The notes beneath the pieces are model-generated. The model searched no databases. It saw only the letters and a program-made list of their open reading frames with translations, and was not told the DNA's origin. The position numbers were made by a program, and so were the translations under genes. 64,000 bases of DNA from Saprospiraceae bacterium (GTDB lineage: Bacteria > Bacteroidota > Bacteroidia > Chitinophagales > Saprospiraceae), in assembly GCA_016720635.1 (NCBI GenBank), contig JADKKF010000004.1:326150-390149 (forward strand), read 5' to 3'. This document shows, piece after piece, positions 25,257-33,763 of this stretch (positions within the stretch are counted from its first letter, which is position 1; each line of letters opens with the position of its first letter).

Positions 25257-25676
25257 TCACTTCACTGACATCTGGGCGAAATATGGGTGTTCTGGATTTA
25301 CGAGGAGTTCTTGTCTAAGCGGATGAATGATTAGGTCCATGTCCTCCATAGGGATTGCGCCAAATAAGGGTTCTGTATCACCTGGTAAGACCATTGCTCT
25401 GCAAGTCGTCGCTCTATTTTTAAACCGAACTTGTACATTGTCCACAACGTCGTATTCTTCTATAGAGCCATTGGCCAATTGGGCTTTGCGTTTCTCTACG
25501 ACAGGAAGTTGGAGTTGCTCCTGAATTACTTCATTGATGCAAAGATTATAAGCTCCAGTATCCACGAGCATCGACACTTTCATTTTTTTAACTTCGTCCA
25601 TGTCCATCTGAAAGTTACGAACCATCGCCAAATCATCTCCGTTTATCAATTCTATTTCTGCCCAAATTAGTCCCAT
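25257..25676 (-). CDS. Retropepsin-like (clan AA) aspartic protease
   Basis: This 139-residue protein has one retropepsin-like domain: the catalytic motif MLVDTGAYNLCI at about 36-47, a flap-like segment (KAQLANGSIEEYDVVDNVQVRF) and the hydrophobic closing segment LFGAIPMEDMDLIIHPLRQELLVN. A single domain implies the active enzyme is a dimer. Small aspartic proteases of this kind occur as solitary genes or beside toxin-antitoxin loci in bacteria; the substrate is unknown. There is no signal peptide, so it is probably cytosolic. A TAnnTTTG-like box (minus strand, 25700-25707) lies 23 bp upstream. Confidence 0.8.
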   Translation of the reverse strand: MGLIWAEIELINGDDLAMVRNFQMDMDEVKKMKVSMLVDTGAYNLCINEVIQEQLQLPVVEKRKAQLANGSIEEYDVVDNVQVRFKNRATTCRAMVLPGDTEPLFGAIPMEDMDLIIHPLRQELLVNPEHPYFAQMSVK

Positions 25677-25835
25677 GATTACAATTATTTATTGTCTAAC
25701 AAATTTAATGCATTTTATTGTTTTTGGCTATTACTAGATGAGAAAAAACATAGTCCTATGCTAGTCCCAGTTCTCAAACTTAGTCCCAAACTAAGCTCGT
25801 TTCATCCAAGGGAGAAAATAGTCTAATGGGCTATT

Positions 25836-25868
25836 AAGGCGCAGTCTACGATTTGCGCGCGCAAAAGG
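25836..25868. repeat. Diverged palindromic repeat (GCGCAGTCTACGATTTGCGCGC)
   Basis: A degenerate copy of the 22385 and 24502 repeat: AAGGCGCAGTCTACGATTTGCGCGCGCAAAAGG. It marks the far end of the toxin-antitoxin segment, immediately after the lipoprotein stop codon. Confidence 0.5.
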
Positions 25869-25871
25869 GTT

Positions 25872-26918
25872 TTATTTAGAAATTTCATAGTAGTAATCTT
25901 TTGAGTTTTTAAAAAATAAAAGCAAAGTATTTTTTTCAACATTAGTGCCTGTAATATTTGTTAAATTACATTTGTATATATACTTCATTTGTTTTATGTC
26001 ATATACTTTAATGAAACCGTAATCAATGCAATAAATCTTGTCATTTTCTTCATCGATAAAAGTTTTCCAAGCTGAAATTTTCCCAATAAGTTCATTTTTA
26101 TTGTTCAAAATATGAGTTTCAGAACTGCCTAAAACAATGTATTTTCCAGTCTTACTGATATTACAATAACCAGCACTCATACTTGTCCCTTTAAATTGAC
26201 TAAACATATTCCCTTTCTTTTTCAAAATACCATCAACTGTAAAAATCCAGTAATCACCCACTGAAGTGTCTGTTACTATATAAAAAGTACCATCAAGATT
26301 AAATTCACCTGTGGCCTCTGTCCACTCATCAAATATATATTTACGAAGCAATTTGCCTTCTTTGCTAAAGAAAAACAATTTCTTTGTTACTCCTCCATGA
26401 CCAGCATAGGAAGTAATAAAATAATTACCATCAGGAGAAAAAATTCCACCCCCTAACTTACTACCTACATCACCTTCAGGAAACTCTTCATGATAATTCG
26501 TATCTCTTTCAGGATTTAGCGAATTCCATACTTTTTCGATTTTAGGTAAAAAGGCTTTAACTTTTTGCGTTTCATTTTCAGCTTTTATTTTTTCATACTT
26601 ATAGTCAACTTCGCCCACCAATTTCAGAAACGGACACCCTACGACTTCACCGGTTTTTTCATTGATAGTAAATACTTTTGCCCCAATATTCAATATAGAA
26701 TCTTCGAAATGCCTTTGAGCAGCCTTTAAATCATCGGTTGTACTTAAAACTTTTTCTGATGAATTTGAACTCAAATTTTTGTTAGTGTCTTTTTTTGAAT
26801 TTTGATTTTGAATAGTGTCTTTAGACCCCTTCACTCCCCCACCACCCTCGCAACCCATAAATATTAAGGCCGCGGCCATCAGAAGGGTTCCTAGTAGTAT
26901 TTTTGCGGATTGGGTCAT
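25872..26918 (-). CDS. Hypothetical lipoprotein with beta-propeller-like repeats
   Basis: The start was placed at the ATG at 26918, where a signal (MTQSAKILLGTLLMAAALIFMGC) ends in the lipobox IFMGC and is followed by the Gly-rich EGGGGVKG linker; the longer frame to 27041 adds an unlikely hydrophobic extension. The mature domain of about 300 residues has recurring strand patterns (GNYFITSYAGHGGVTKKLFFFSKEGKLLRKYIF, GTFYIVTDTSVGDYWIFTVDGILKKKG, GKYIVLGSSETHIL), consistent with a WD40/PQQ-like propeller. I do not recognise the family. It shares its N-terminal design with the lipoprotein at 22520-23541 on the other side of the toxin-antitoxin genes. Confidence 0.6.
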   Translation of the reverse strand: MTQSAKILLGTLLMAAALIFMGCEGGGGVKGSKDTIQNQNSKKDTNKNLSSNSSEKVLSTTDDLKAAQRHFEDSILNIGAKVFTINEKTGEVVGCPFLKLVGEVDYKYEKIKAENETQKVKAFLPKIEKVWNSLNPERDTNYHEEFPEGDVGSKLGGGIFSPDGNYFITSYAGHGGVTKKLFFFSKEGKLLRKYIFDEWTEATGEFNLDGTFYIVTDTSVGDYWIFTVDGILKKKGNMFSQFKGTSMSAGYCNISKTGKYIVLGSSETHILNNKNELIGKISAWKTFIDEENDKIYCIDYGFIKVYDIKQMKYIYKCNLTNITGTNVEKNTLLLFFKNSKDYYYEISK

Positions 26919-27057
26919 TGCTTTGAATTTTATAGTTATAGTAAAATACAACACAGTTATCGATATTACGAGTAAAAGATAAAGAATTGCAAAGTTTGGA
27001 TACCAAGGGAGTGAGATAGCAACTTTCTTATTAAAATCCACAACCTACATTCCCCTA

Positions 27058-27156
27058 GCGCGCGAGAGATGGCAATGGCTTGGTCTCATCGCGATGAGAC
27101 GGAACGAAGTGAACCCATGAACAGCTCGGTGCTTGGCGAAGCCAAGTCACGCGCCC
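27058..27156 (+). repeat. Structured intergenic element, copy 5
   Basis: Blocks: GCGCGCGAGAGATGGCAATGG, hairpin TCTCATC-gc-GATGAGA, CGGAACGAAGTGAACCCATGAACAGC, hairpin CTTGGC-gaa-GCCAAG, then ACGCGCCC. The end lies 20 bp from the stop codon of the DUF1015 gene. Confidence 0.8.
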
Positions 27157-27176
27157 TCAAACCCTCTATGCAATGA

Positions 27177-28204
27177 TTAAAACTCGAATACCAAAAGTCC
27201 GTTTTTGATCCTTGGCTCGAACCAAGTTGATTTGGGCGGCATGATTTGATGGTGGTCAGCGATCGTCACAACCTCCTGAATATCAACAGGATACAAGCAA
27301 ATTCCGATACTCGTTTCTTTCTTCAATACCTTCTCAAGGATGACATTCAAGCCTTTTGCTCCTTCGATATATTCTATTTTCTGATCCGTTTTTACGTCCT
27401 TAATGCCCAGTATATTCTGAAATACTTGCTCGTCCAAGATCGTGGCATCCAGCCTCACGACTTGGTCCTTGTATTGATTCAAAACATCCTTTTTCCAGCG
27501 CAGTCTAAAGCACTCGCGACCAATAAACAGCGTCCATTCGTGTTTGCAAGTTGGCTTTTTGGGCGTATCCTCGATATCGATATAACACAGTCTCGACAAT
27601 GCCGCCAAGAGACGTGCAGGACTCACCAAATGCAGGCAATCCACCATCCGATTGTAGTCCAATATCGTCAACTGATCCATCGCAAAAAGGGCCGAAAAAA
27701 TCTTGTCCGTCGGTGGGGGCAATCCCCTTTCTTGATACTGATTGTACAAATAGGCTGCCGTAGAACACCTGTGATGTCCATCGGCGATATACGTCTGAGG
27801 CACATTCTCCTTGAAAAAATCGGTTATTTCACGTATCAACTCGGGGTCGTTGATGGCAAAAATATCGTGTATCTCCTTGGATTTTCGAACAAAGCGCGGA
27901 CTAAAGGTTTGTGACTTTCAGTCCAAAACGATAGCTTTTGTTGCAAGGTATTATTGGTCGGATAAGTCAATAAAACGGGCTTGATAAAGGCCTTCCGCTT
28001 CAAAAATAAATGCACCATCTTTTGTTCCTTAGAGCTCAAAGTATTTTCATGGATAAGGATATTCCCTTCTAAGTACTCCTTGATGTCCACGCCACAAAGG
28101 AGTCCTGTGTGGGTTCCATACTGAGTCTTGATCTTGAGGATATAGTAGGCATCGAGATTTAGCTTGTCATAAAAGCCGCTTTTTTTGAAATGCCAAAAAC
28201 TCAT
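27177..28204 (-). CDS. DUF1015 family protein, frameshifted
   Basis: Two frames make one protein of about 340 residues. The first (28204-27836) has the DUF1015 N-terminal pattern SGFYDKLNLDAYYILKIKT...HTGLLCGVDIKEYLEGNILIHENT. The second carries the hallmark VPQTYIADGHHRCSTAA and the C-terminal LDEQVFQNILGIKD. The second frame stays open upstream (SPRFVRKSKEIHDIFAINDPELIREI) back to a stop near 27916, so the shift lies between about 27895 and 27920 and fits one missing base. DUF1015 proteins are a conserved bacterial family without a proven activity. The protein is somewhat shorter than the roughly 400 residues usual in the family. Confidence 0.8.
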
Positions 28205-28381
28205 CCTTCACGTTTTCGAAAAAAGTGTCGCAGGGAATTAATCATGCCAATATTGGCGTGCAAGGCTTTTGAAAGGGCTAATATTCATGTGGTTATGACT
28301 TAAAATTATGCCACAATATCGCAATTTTGAGTACATTCGCATAAATATTTTTCACTTTATGTTTGAGTTTTCACTAGGGGG

Positions 28382-29456
28382 ATGCCTTTCTTGATCCCCA
28401 AATGCAAAAGAAGGATTCGCACACTGGAAAAGTCCTTCGAATATCGCCATCGTCAAATACTGGGGCAAACACGGTCGCCAATTGCCTTCGAATCCATCGT
28501 TGAGCTTGACCTTGAATAACGCTTATACAGAAATGCTCCTGGAGTATCAGCCCAAAGGAACCGAAACCGATCGATTCACCCCGATAACGCTTCAGTACCT
28601 ATTCGAAGGGAAAGAAGAACCCAAATTTCAGGAGAAAATGCTCAAATTTTTGGAAGGACTCGACGAGCAATTTCCATTTCTAAGGCAGTACCATCTGCAT
28701 ATACAAAGCTTGAATACATTTCCACATTCTTCGGGCATCGCCTCATCTGCTGCGAGCATGAGTGCCTTGGCGCTATGCTTGTGTACCATGGAACACGAAT
28801 TATTCGGGACTCTGGAAAGCGATTTGGACTTCGAACAAAAAGCTTCTTTCGTAGCTCGTCTCGGCAGTGGTAGCGCTTCGAGATCAGTGTACAGCAGGGC
28901 TTCGCTTTGGGGTTATCACGAAGATGTCCCAGGCTCTAGCGATTATTTTGCCATCGGCGTGGAGAAAGAAATAGATCCCATTTTCCATACCTATCACGAC
29001 GATATCTTGCTGATACACAAGGGCCAAAAGAGCGTTTCCTCCACGGCTGGTCACGCCCTCATGAAGGAGAATCCCTACGCACAGACCCGATTCGACCAAG
29101 CAAAATCAAACACCAAACGACTGCTAGACATTATGGCTGCGGGCGATACCGAGGCATTTGGTCATTTGGCAGAGCAGGAGGCATTGACGCTGCACGCGCT
29201 CATGATGTCCTCGGATCCATCGTATATTTTGATGCAGCCCAATACGCTCCAAGCCATTAATAAAGTGCGCGAATTTCGCTTAGAAACGAAGATTCCACTG
29301 TATTTTACACTGGATGCGGGGCCGAATATACATTTGCTTTACCCACATGCCCACGCCGAGCCCATTACGGACTTTATCATCACTGATTTGGTGCAATTCT
29401 GCCAAGACCAAGATTATCTGGCAGATGAAGTAGGCGAAGGGCCGATACAGATATGA
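28382..29456 (+). CDS. mvaD: Diphosphomevalonate decarboxylase, start region frameshifted
   Basis: This GHMP-kinase-fold enzyme decarboxylates mevalonate diphosphate to isopentenyl diphosphate, the last step of the mevalonate pathway. The frame ending at 29456 contains WKSPSNIAIVKYWGKHGRQLPSNPS, the ATP loop SSGIASSAASMSALALCL, and GSGSASRSVYSRASLWG. In-frame codons upstream hit a TGA at 28392 with no start codon between. Reading from the ATG at 28382 with one A fewer in CCCAAATGC gives MPFLIPNAKEGFAHWKSPSN, a plausible N terminus. So either one base is extra here or the start is unusual. No other mevalonate gene is in the window. Confidence 0.85.
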
Positions 29457-29470
29457 TGGGATGATGATTT

Positions 29471-29583
29471 GGGCGTATCCTTCATTTCGTCATTATGACG
29501 AAATGAAGGTCGGTACCTTTCAGGCTCGCTATTCGCTCGGTGCTGCGCACCAGCCTAACGGCTGCCTTCCAGATACCTTACGC
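29471..29583 (-). repeat. Structured intergenic element, copy 6 (subtype with AGGCTCGCTATTCGCTCG)
   Basis: Read on the plus strand it starts GGGCGTATCC, 14 bp after the decarboxylase stop. A long hairpin CTTCATTTCGT-cattatg-ACGAAATGAAG follows, then AGGCTCGCTATTCGCTCG, a GGTGC-tgc-GCACC hairpin, AGCC-taac-GGCT and CCTTACGC. Its inner part matches copy 8 but differs from the other seven. Confidence 0.75.
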
Positions 29584-29688
29584 AAGCTATGAATAAGCCT
29601 AAAATTGCATGATCACTTGCTTTTCTGGAAATACACAATTATTATTTATATATTTTCACAACAAGCGAACAAACTTCAAAAATTTAAC

Positions 29689-29696
29689 TACATTTG
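29689..29696 (+). promoter_or_regulatory. Candidate -7 box TACATTTG
   Basis: TACATTTG fits TAnnTTTG and ends 36 bp before the ATG at 29733. No -33 box at a convincing distance was found. Confidence 0.35.
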
Positions 29697-29732
29697 GTAG
29701 TTACTTACATTTAATAATTTAAACTCACAAGC

Positions 29733-30385
29733 ATGAAATTTCTAATTTTACAAACATTAGTATTCTCCATTTTATTTTCTTCAGGTGTTTTTGGTCAAAA
29801 ATTCTTAGAAGGTAATTTTCTTTTTTATAGACAGAAAAAAAGGGCCTTATAGAAGAAATAACCATCAAAGAAAAAAAGCACAAAAAGAAACTCAAATTAA
29901 AACCTGAAGAGATAAAACATATGTATATATGTCCATCTGGTTATGATAAAATGAATGCTGAATTAAGTAAGATATATGATGTTCCAAAATGGACCTCAGA
30001 AGCTACATTAAACGAAGGGTATATCAAAGAAGGATATAGCTATTTTGAAAGCACTGAGGTCATGATAAAAAAGAAAAAAATGACACTTTTATTGCAATTA
30101 TTAAATCCAGGATTTTCAAAAGGCATGAAGGTCTTTTTTGATCCATATGCCTCAGAAACAACCTCACTTGCAGTAGGTGATTTTAGACTTACTGGAGGTG
30201 ATCCTAAATCATATTATTTTAAGAAAGGAGATGATGTTGCATTCAGACTATACAAAAAGAATTATGATGAAGAATGGAAAAATTTATATGGGAATTGCCC
30301 TAAATTAATGAGTGCTTTCAAAGATAAAATGGGATGGAGTTCGATTGAGAACCATGTTTATTATTATTCGAATACTTGTGATTAA
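29733..30385 (+). CDS. Secreted hypothetical protein, frameshifted in poly-A
   Basis: A clear signal peptide starts at the ATG at 29733 (MKFLILQTLVFSILFSSGVFGQ). The frame stops at 29850 or so, but the next frame is open from KKGLIEEITIKEKKHKKKLKLKPEEIKHM to the stop at 30385, and joins smoothly if the run of seven A at 29835-29841 had eight. The restored product is about 217 residues. Near its C terminus are KSYYFKKGDDVAFRLYKKNYDEEWKNLYGNCPKL and WSSIENHVYYYSNTC. I do not recognise the family. A likely terminator follows. Confidence 0.65.
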
Positions 30386-30410
30386 CATTTGGTCGAAATG
30401 AGCTAAATAA

Positions 30411-30438
30411 TAGCCTCAAACTTCGATGTTTGGGGCTA
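30411..30438 (+). terminator. Likely terminator hairpin
   Basis: The inverted repeat TAGCCTCAAAC / GTTTGGGGCTA (one G-T pair) encloses a 6-base loop and is followed by a T-rich stretch. It lies 25 bp after the stop of the secreted hypothetical gene. Confidence 0.65.
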
Positions 30439-30585
30439 ATATTTCATTTTTATAAGACCAATTATCGCACATTTCTAGCCTACAATTCTTCTCAAGAATT
30501 TTCAATGTTTTAGTTTTTTTAACAACAAAAAATGAAATAAACTATTAATATTGATATACGTATTTCTTAAATTAATAAATAAGAT

Positions 30586-30936
30586 TTGATCGCCAAGGCA
30601 AGTTTTTACATTCTTTTATTCGTCTGGTCAGCTTTAGGTGGACTGGTACTTGAGAATTTTATCGTCCCAATCTTATCAAAAAATGTGGAAGTAAATTGGT
30701 CCGTCAATCAAGACAAGGAAGCAAAAAAAGAAATAGAAAGCGAAGAAAAAGAAGAATCGAATCTCAATAAACTTAAAGAATTCGAATCCAAGTTTTTAAC
30801 AGAAGGATGTTATAAATTTTCCTTAAATATTTCAAACAATTTCCGATTCTATTCAAAACAAATAACCCATTGGATGCCCACGCATTCAGGATCTTGTTAC
30901 CTAGAAATACATTCGCCCCCTCCCGAATTAGTATAG
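30586..30936 (+). CDS. Small hypothetical membrane-anchored protein
   Basis: The frame has 116 codons and opens with TTG at 30586 after an in-frame TAA; there is no in-frame ATG nearby. The N terminus is a hydrophobic helix (KASFYILLFVWSALGGLVLENFIVPIL), followed by a charged Lys/Glu linker (about 45-65) and a C-terminal strand region FRFYSKQITHWMPTHSGSCYLEIHSPPPELV. Small proteins with a similar ending are, as I recall, common hypotheticals in Bacteroidota. A terminator hairpin follows 20 bp after the stop, which supports a real transcription unit. The function is unknown. Confidence 0.55.
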   Translation: MIAKASFYILLFVWSALGGLVLENFIVPILSKNVEVNWSVNQDKEAKKEIESEEKEESNLNKLKEFESKFLTEGCYKFSLNISNNFRFYSKQITHWMPTHSGSCYLEIHSPPPELV

Positions 30937-30956
30937 TTTTACTAGAAATATTAAAT

Positions 30957-30991
30957 GGAAAACGGCTGCTTATTAGCCATTTCCTATTTTT
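30957..30991 (+). terminator. Terminator between the small membrane protein and carbonic anhydrase
   Basis: Stem GGAAA/TTTCC extended by GGCT/AGCC with a short bulge and a 7-base loop, followed by TATTTTT. It overlaps the upstream in-frame ATG at 30955, which argues that the carbonic anhydrase does not start there. Confidence 0.7.
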
Positions 30992-31014
30992 CGAATATAA
31001 CTAATAATTTTAAT

Positions 31015-31695
31015 ATGAAAGCACATAATATTGGGAGTCAATCAACAATTACCCCAGCTATAGCTTTACAATACCTAAAAGAGGGAAATCAAAGGTTCGT
31101 AAGCAATCTTAAGCATCATCGCAACCTTTTACATCAAGTTAATGAAACAAGAAACGGACAATGGCCGTTCGCCGTTGTATTGTCATGCATAGACAGTAGG
31201 ACCAGCGCTGAGTTAATCTTTGACCAAGGCTTGGGCGATATTTTTTCCGTGAGAATAGCGGGTAATATTGTCAATGATGATATATTGGGCAGCATGGAAT
31301 TTGCCTGTAAAGTCTCAGGCTCAAAATTCATATTGGTGCTGGGACACAGTAAATGTGGAGCCATCAAAGGAGCCTGTGATAACGTCCACCTAGGCAATTT
31401 AACAGGTTTGTTGAATAAAATAAAGCCTTCAGTCCTAGCGGAAAGTACAATTACAGAAAATCGAAATTCTGATAATTACGAATTCGTAGAAAAGGTTTCC
31501 GACCTAAACATCCATCATTCTGTAAGCGAAATTCTGGATCGAAGCGAGATCCTAAGAGAAATGGTAAAGTCAGGAGAAGTTGGCATCATAGGGGCCTCAT
31601 ACGACGTCGAAACGGGTATCGTTGATTTTTATGATGACACCCTCAGTAATACTCAGCATCAGTACCATATGGACAGCATCTCCACCACTTTATAA
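31015..31695 (+). CDS. Beta-class carbonic anhydrase
   Basis: This 226-residue cytosolic zinc enzyme interconverts CO2 and bicarbonate. The zinc ligands and catalytic dyad are visible: C58, D60 and R62 in LSCIDSRTSAEL, then H111 and C114 in VLGHSKCGAIKGA. The helix RIAGNIVNDDILGSMEFA and the C-terminal VGIIGASYDVETGIVDFY are typical of the prokaryotic beta class. The ATG at 31015 was chosen because the longer frame from 30955 begins inside a terminator stem and adds an unconserved leader. It may support carboxylation reactions or pH balance. Confidence 0.93.
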   Translation: MKAHNIGSQSTITPAIALQYLKEGNQRFVSNLKHHRNLLHQVNETRNGQWPFAVVLSCIDSRTSAELIFDQGLGDIFSVRIAGNIVNDDILGSMEFACKVSGSKFILVLGHSKCGAIKGACDNVHLGNLTGLLNKIKPSVLAESTITENRNSDNYEFVEKVSDLNIHHSVSEILDRSEILREMVKSGEVGIIGASYDVETGIVDFYDDTLSNTQHQYHMDSISTTL

Positions 31696-31713
31696 TCAAA
31701 GGTGAAGGGCCGA

Positions 31714-31974
31714 CTATTCATCAAAATATTTACTTGAATCCAACCAAAGCCAAAGAATATAAATGGCCTTAAATGAACATTGCACCGCATTATATATTAT
31801 ATCATATTCATTTTTAAGTTTATTCCAAATAATATCCTGAATTGGAGCGAAAAGAATTGCCATTGAGTAAACTATATTTTTAATTAGCGATGATGGTTTT
31901 GACCACAAAAAGCACAACAAAAATTGACCAAAATCATCAAATTTATACTTCAAAATAATACCTATGGATACCAA
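31714..31974 (-). CDS. Weak ORF, possible small hypothetical protein
   Basis: An 86-codon frame with a TTG start fills the gap between the carbonic anhydrase and macro-domain genes on the opposite strand. The translation is hydrophobic and aromatic (FLLCFLWSKPSSLIKNIVYSMAILFAPIQDIIWNKL), so it could be a small membrane protein or the remnant of one. No family is recognised, and nothing beyond the open frame supports it. The region could equally be noncoding. Confidence 0.25.
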   Translation of the reverse strand: MVSIGIILKYKFDDFGQFLLCFLWSKPSSLIKNIVYSMAILFAPIQDIIWNKLKNEYDIIYNAVQCSFKAIYILWLWLDSSKYFDE

Positions 31975-32068
31975 AAATATGAGGGCATTTTTGTAAATTT
32001 GTGTTGGACAATGGGAACAAAATTAGGACCCAATCCAGCATTTTTTTAACCAAAATTAAAGACAGACC

Positions 32069-32551
32069 ATGATAAAAAAAGTTCAGGGTGACATTATGTT
32101 AAGCAAAGCAGATGCCATGGCACATGGCGTAGCGCCAATGGATCATTTTGACAGCGGACTAGCTGCAAGTATTCGAGAAGACTACCCATCACTTTACAAG
32201 GATTTCAGGCACTATTGTCAAACTTACCATCCAAAATCGGGAACGGTTTGGTTGTGGCAAGGCATCAATCACAAGAAAATATTCAACCTTTTGACCCAAG
32301 AAGCTCCTCTGAGCAATTCTAGCCATCCTGGAAAAGCCAGTTTACATAACTTAAGGCATTGTCTTAAGGATTTGGTACATGAAATCGAAAAAAACGATAT
32401 TAAGAGCATAGCATTACCAAAAATAGCTACAGGCGTTGGAGGTCTTGATTGGAAAGAAGTAGAGCCCATCATCGAAGAGTATTTTGGAGATAGCAATATT
32501 CCAGTCTTCTTATACGAAAAATATGTAAAAGGTCAAGCTGCTGACGAATAG
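32069..32551 (+). CDS. Macro-domain (ADP-ribose-binding) protein
   Basis: This 160-residue single macro domain has the N-terminal strand and first loop KKVQGDIMLSKADAMAHGVAPMDHFDSGLA, and the phosphate-binding loop IALPKIATGVGGLDWKEVEPIIEEYF. The latter resembles the TARG1/ALC1-like subgroup, which binds or removes ADP-ribose from proteins or nucleic acids. It could remove ADP-ribosylation or hydrolyse related metabolites. It stands alone, with a long perfect hairpin after its stop, and is a few hundred bases from the Rpn nuclease pair. No ADP-ribosyltransferase is nearby to make it part of a toxin pair. Confidence 0.85.
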   Translation: MIKKVQGDIMLSKADAMAHGVAPMDHFDSGLAASIREDYPSLYKDFRHYCQTYHPKSGTVWLWQGINHKKIFNLLTQEAPLSNSSHPGKASLHNLRHCLKDLVHEIEKNDIKSIALPKIATGVGGLDWKEVEPIIEEYFGDSNIPVFLYEKYVKGQAADE

Positions 32552-32559
32552 ATTATACA

Positions 32560-32599
32560 TAGTATAAAGTGGGAAACGATGGATTCCCACTTTATACTA
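32560..32599. terminator. Long perfect hairpin after the macro-domain gene
   Basis: TAGTATAAAGTGGGAA / TTCCCACTTTATACTA forms a 16-bp perfect stem with an 8-base loop, 8 bp past the macro gene stop. There is no strong T-run on either side, so it may be an mRNA-stabilising end or a bidirectional terminator between convergent genes. The remaining gap to 32719 shows nothing further. Confidence 0.55.
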
Positions 32600-32719
32600 A
32601 TTTAAAGGGAATTAAGTTGGTTGGTTAATTAAGAAAAGAAATTTTTCATATTTGCATTGAAAGCAGAATGAATAGCTGAAAATATTTGCTTTACCTCCAC
32701 TCCATTCTGCAAAAATAGT

Positions 32720-33664
32720 TTACTTTTGACCTTGCTCCTTGATGATCTTTTCAACTTCGAGTACGGTTAATCCAGTAATGTTGGCCAATAAATCTGCACT
32801 CAAGCCACTCTTGTGACCATTGAGGATGACTTCTATTTTGCCCTCAATCTTGCCTTCTTTTTTTCCTTCAAGCTTTCCTTTTTGCTCTCCTTCAAGAATT
32901 CCTTCTTGTTTTATTTGTGCGTATGTAGTCATGATATTTGATTTTATAGTTGGTGGTATTGTTTCTATGGCTTTTTTAAATTCTGGTTGTGGAATTTCTG
33001 ATACATTTATTATGTAAACGAACATTTGCTGGAGAAAGTTTCCTGGTTCAATTTCTACAGGTAATAACTTAAAGATTTTTTTTAAGTCCTCCTCCCATTT
33101 TATAAAATTGATGCCCTTCTTCTGTGCCAAAACCGCTGCAGCCATTAGTCTGTTGCGGATTTGCGAGATGCTTTCGTCTGAAAGTGTACTAAGGGCTATG
33201 AATACGTGATTGATCGCTGGTATGTATTGGTTTAGAGATCCTTCGACCCTTGGAAACAAGTTCGAAAGAATTGGCTTTTCCCATTTTTTCTTGCCTTGGT
33301 AATAAATCAAGGGTATGATGACTTTTAACTCTTTCTTTTCGTTGATACACTTGACCCAATGAGAAAAAATATAATGCCCAACTTGCACCAGAACGTGCTT
33401 GTCGGGAGCGGATTTGTGCTCGAATAATAATACCAAATCTATTGGGCCACCGTCCTTGGTTTGGACTTCGAAAACTATATCTGAAAAATGTTCGTTCAAG
33501 TCCGCCTGGATATAGGATTCTTGGATGGATTTTAACGTCGTAAGATTTAGGCTTTTTTGCAATTCTTCGGGCAAAAACTGCTCGAAAAAAGCCGCAGCCC
33601 TGTCCACATCTGAGAAGGACGCTTTTACGAATTTGTCATGTAGATTGTGAATATTGTTTTGCAT
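32720..33664 (-). CDS. Rpn-family recombination-promoting nuclease, intact copy
   Basis: This 314-residue protein of the RpnA/YhgA-like (PD-(D/E)XK) family has its catalytic core in HFSDIVFEV and LVLLFEHKS, giving D62, E82 and K84. A helical middle follows, then a Lys/Gly/Glu repeat linker (EGEQKGKLEGKKEGKIEGK, about 250-270) and a small C-terminal helical unit (LSADLLANITGLTVLEVEKII). In E. coli, Rpn proteins are DNA endonucleases linked to phage defence, and the C-terminal unit can be made separately as an antitoxin from an internal start (known of the family). A TATATTTG box sits 5 bp upstream of the ATG. A second, damaged copy lies directly upstream. Confidence 0.9.
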   Translation of the reverse strand: MQNNIHNLHDKFVKASFSDVDRAAAFFEQFLPEELQKSLNLTTLKSIQESYIQADLNEHFSDIVFEVQTKDGGPIDLVLLFEHKSAPDKHVLVQVGHYIFSHWVKCINEKKELKVIIPLIYYQGKKKWEKPILSNLFPRVEGSLNQYIPAINHVFIALSTLSDESISQIRNRLMAAAVLAQKKGINFIKWEEDLKKIFKLLPVEIEPGNFLQQMFVYIINVSEIPQPEFKKAIETIPPTIKSNIMTTYAQIKQEGILEGEQKGKLEGKKEGKIEGKIEVILNGHKSGLSADLLANITGLTVLEVEKIIKEQGQK

Positions 33665-33763
33665 TAAACAAATATAGCAAATTTTCCTTTGAATATACCC
33701 TATAAAACTTTAGCCGTTCAACCATTTGACCATTACACAGCAATCTTTAAAGAAAAAAGTAGT

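Noticed and set aside
27246..27914. 222-codon plus-strand ORF
   Set aside because: Antisense to the DUF1015 gene; the composition is that of a complementary-strand shadow and it has no domain signature.
30955..31014. Upstream start for the carbonic anhydrase
   Set aside because: The codons fall in a terminator hairpin and the extra residues are not part of the family fold.
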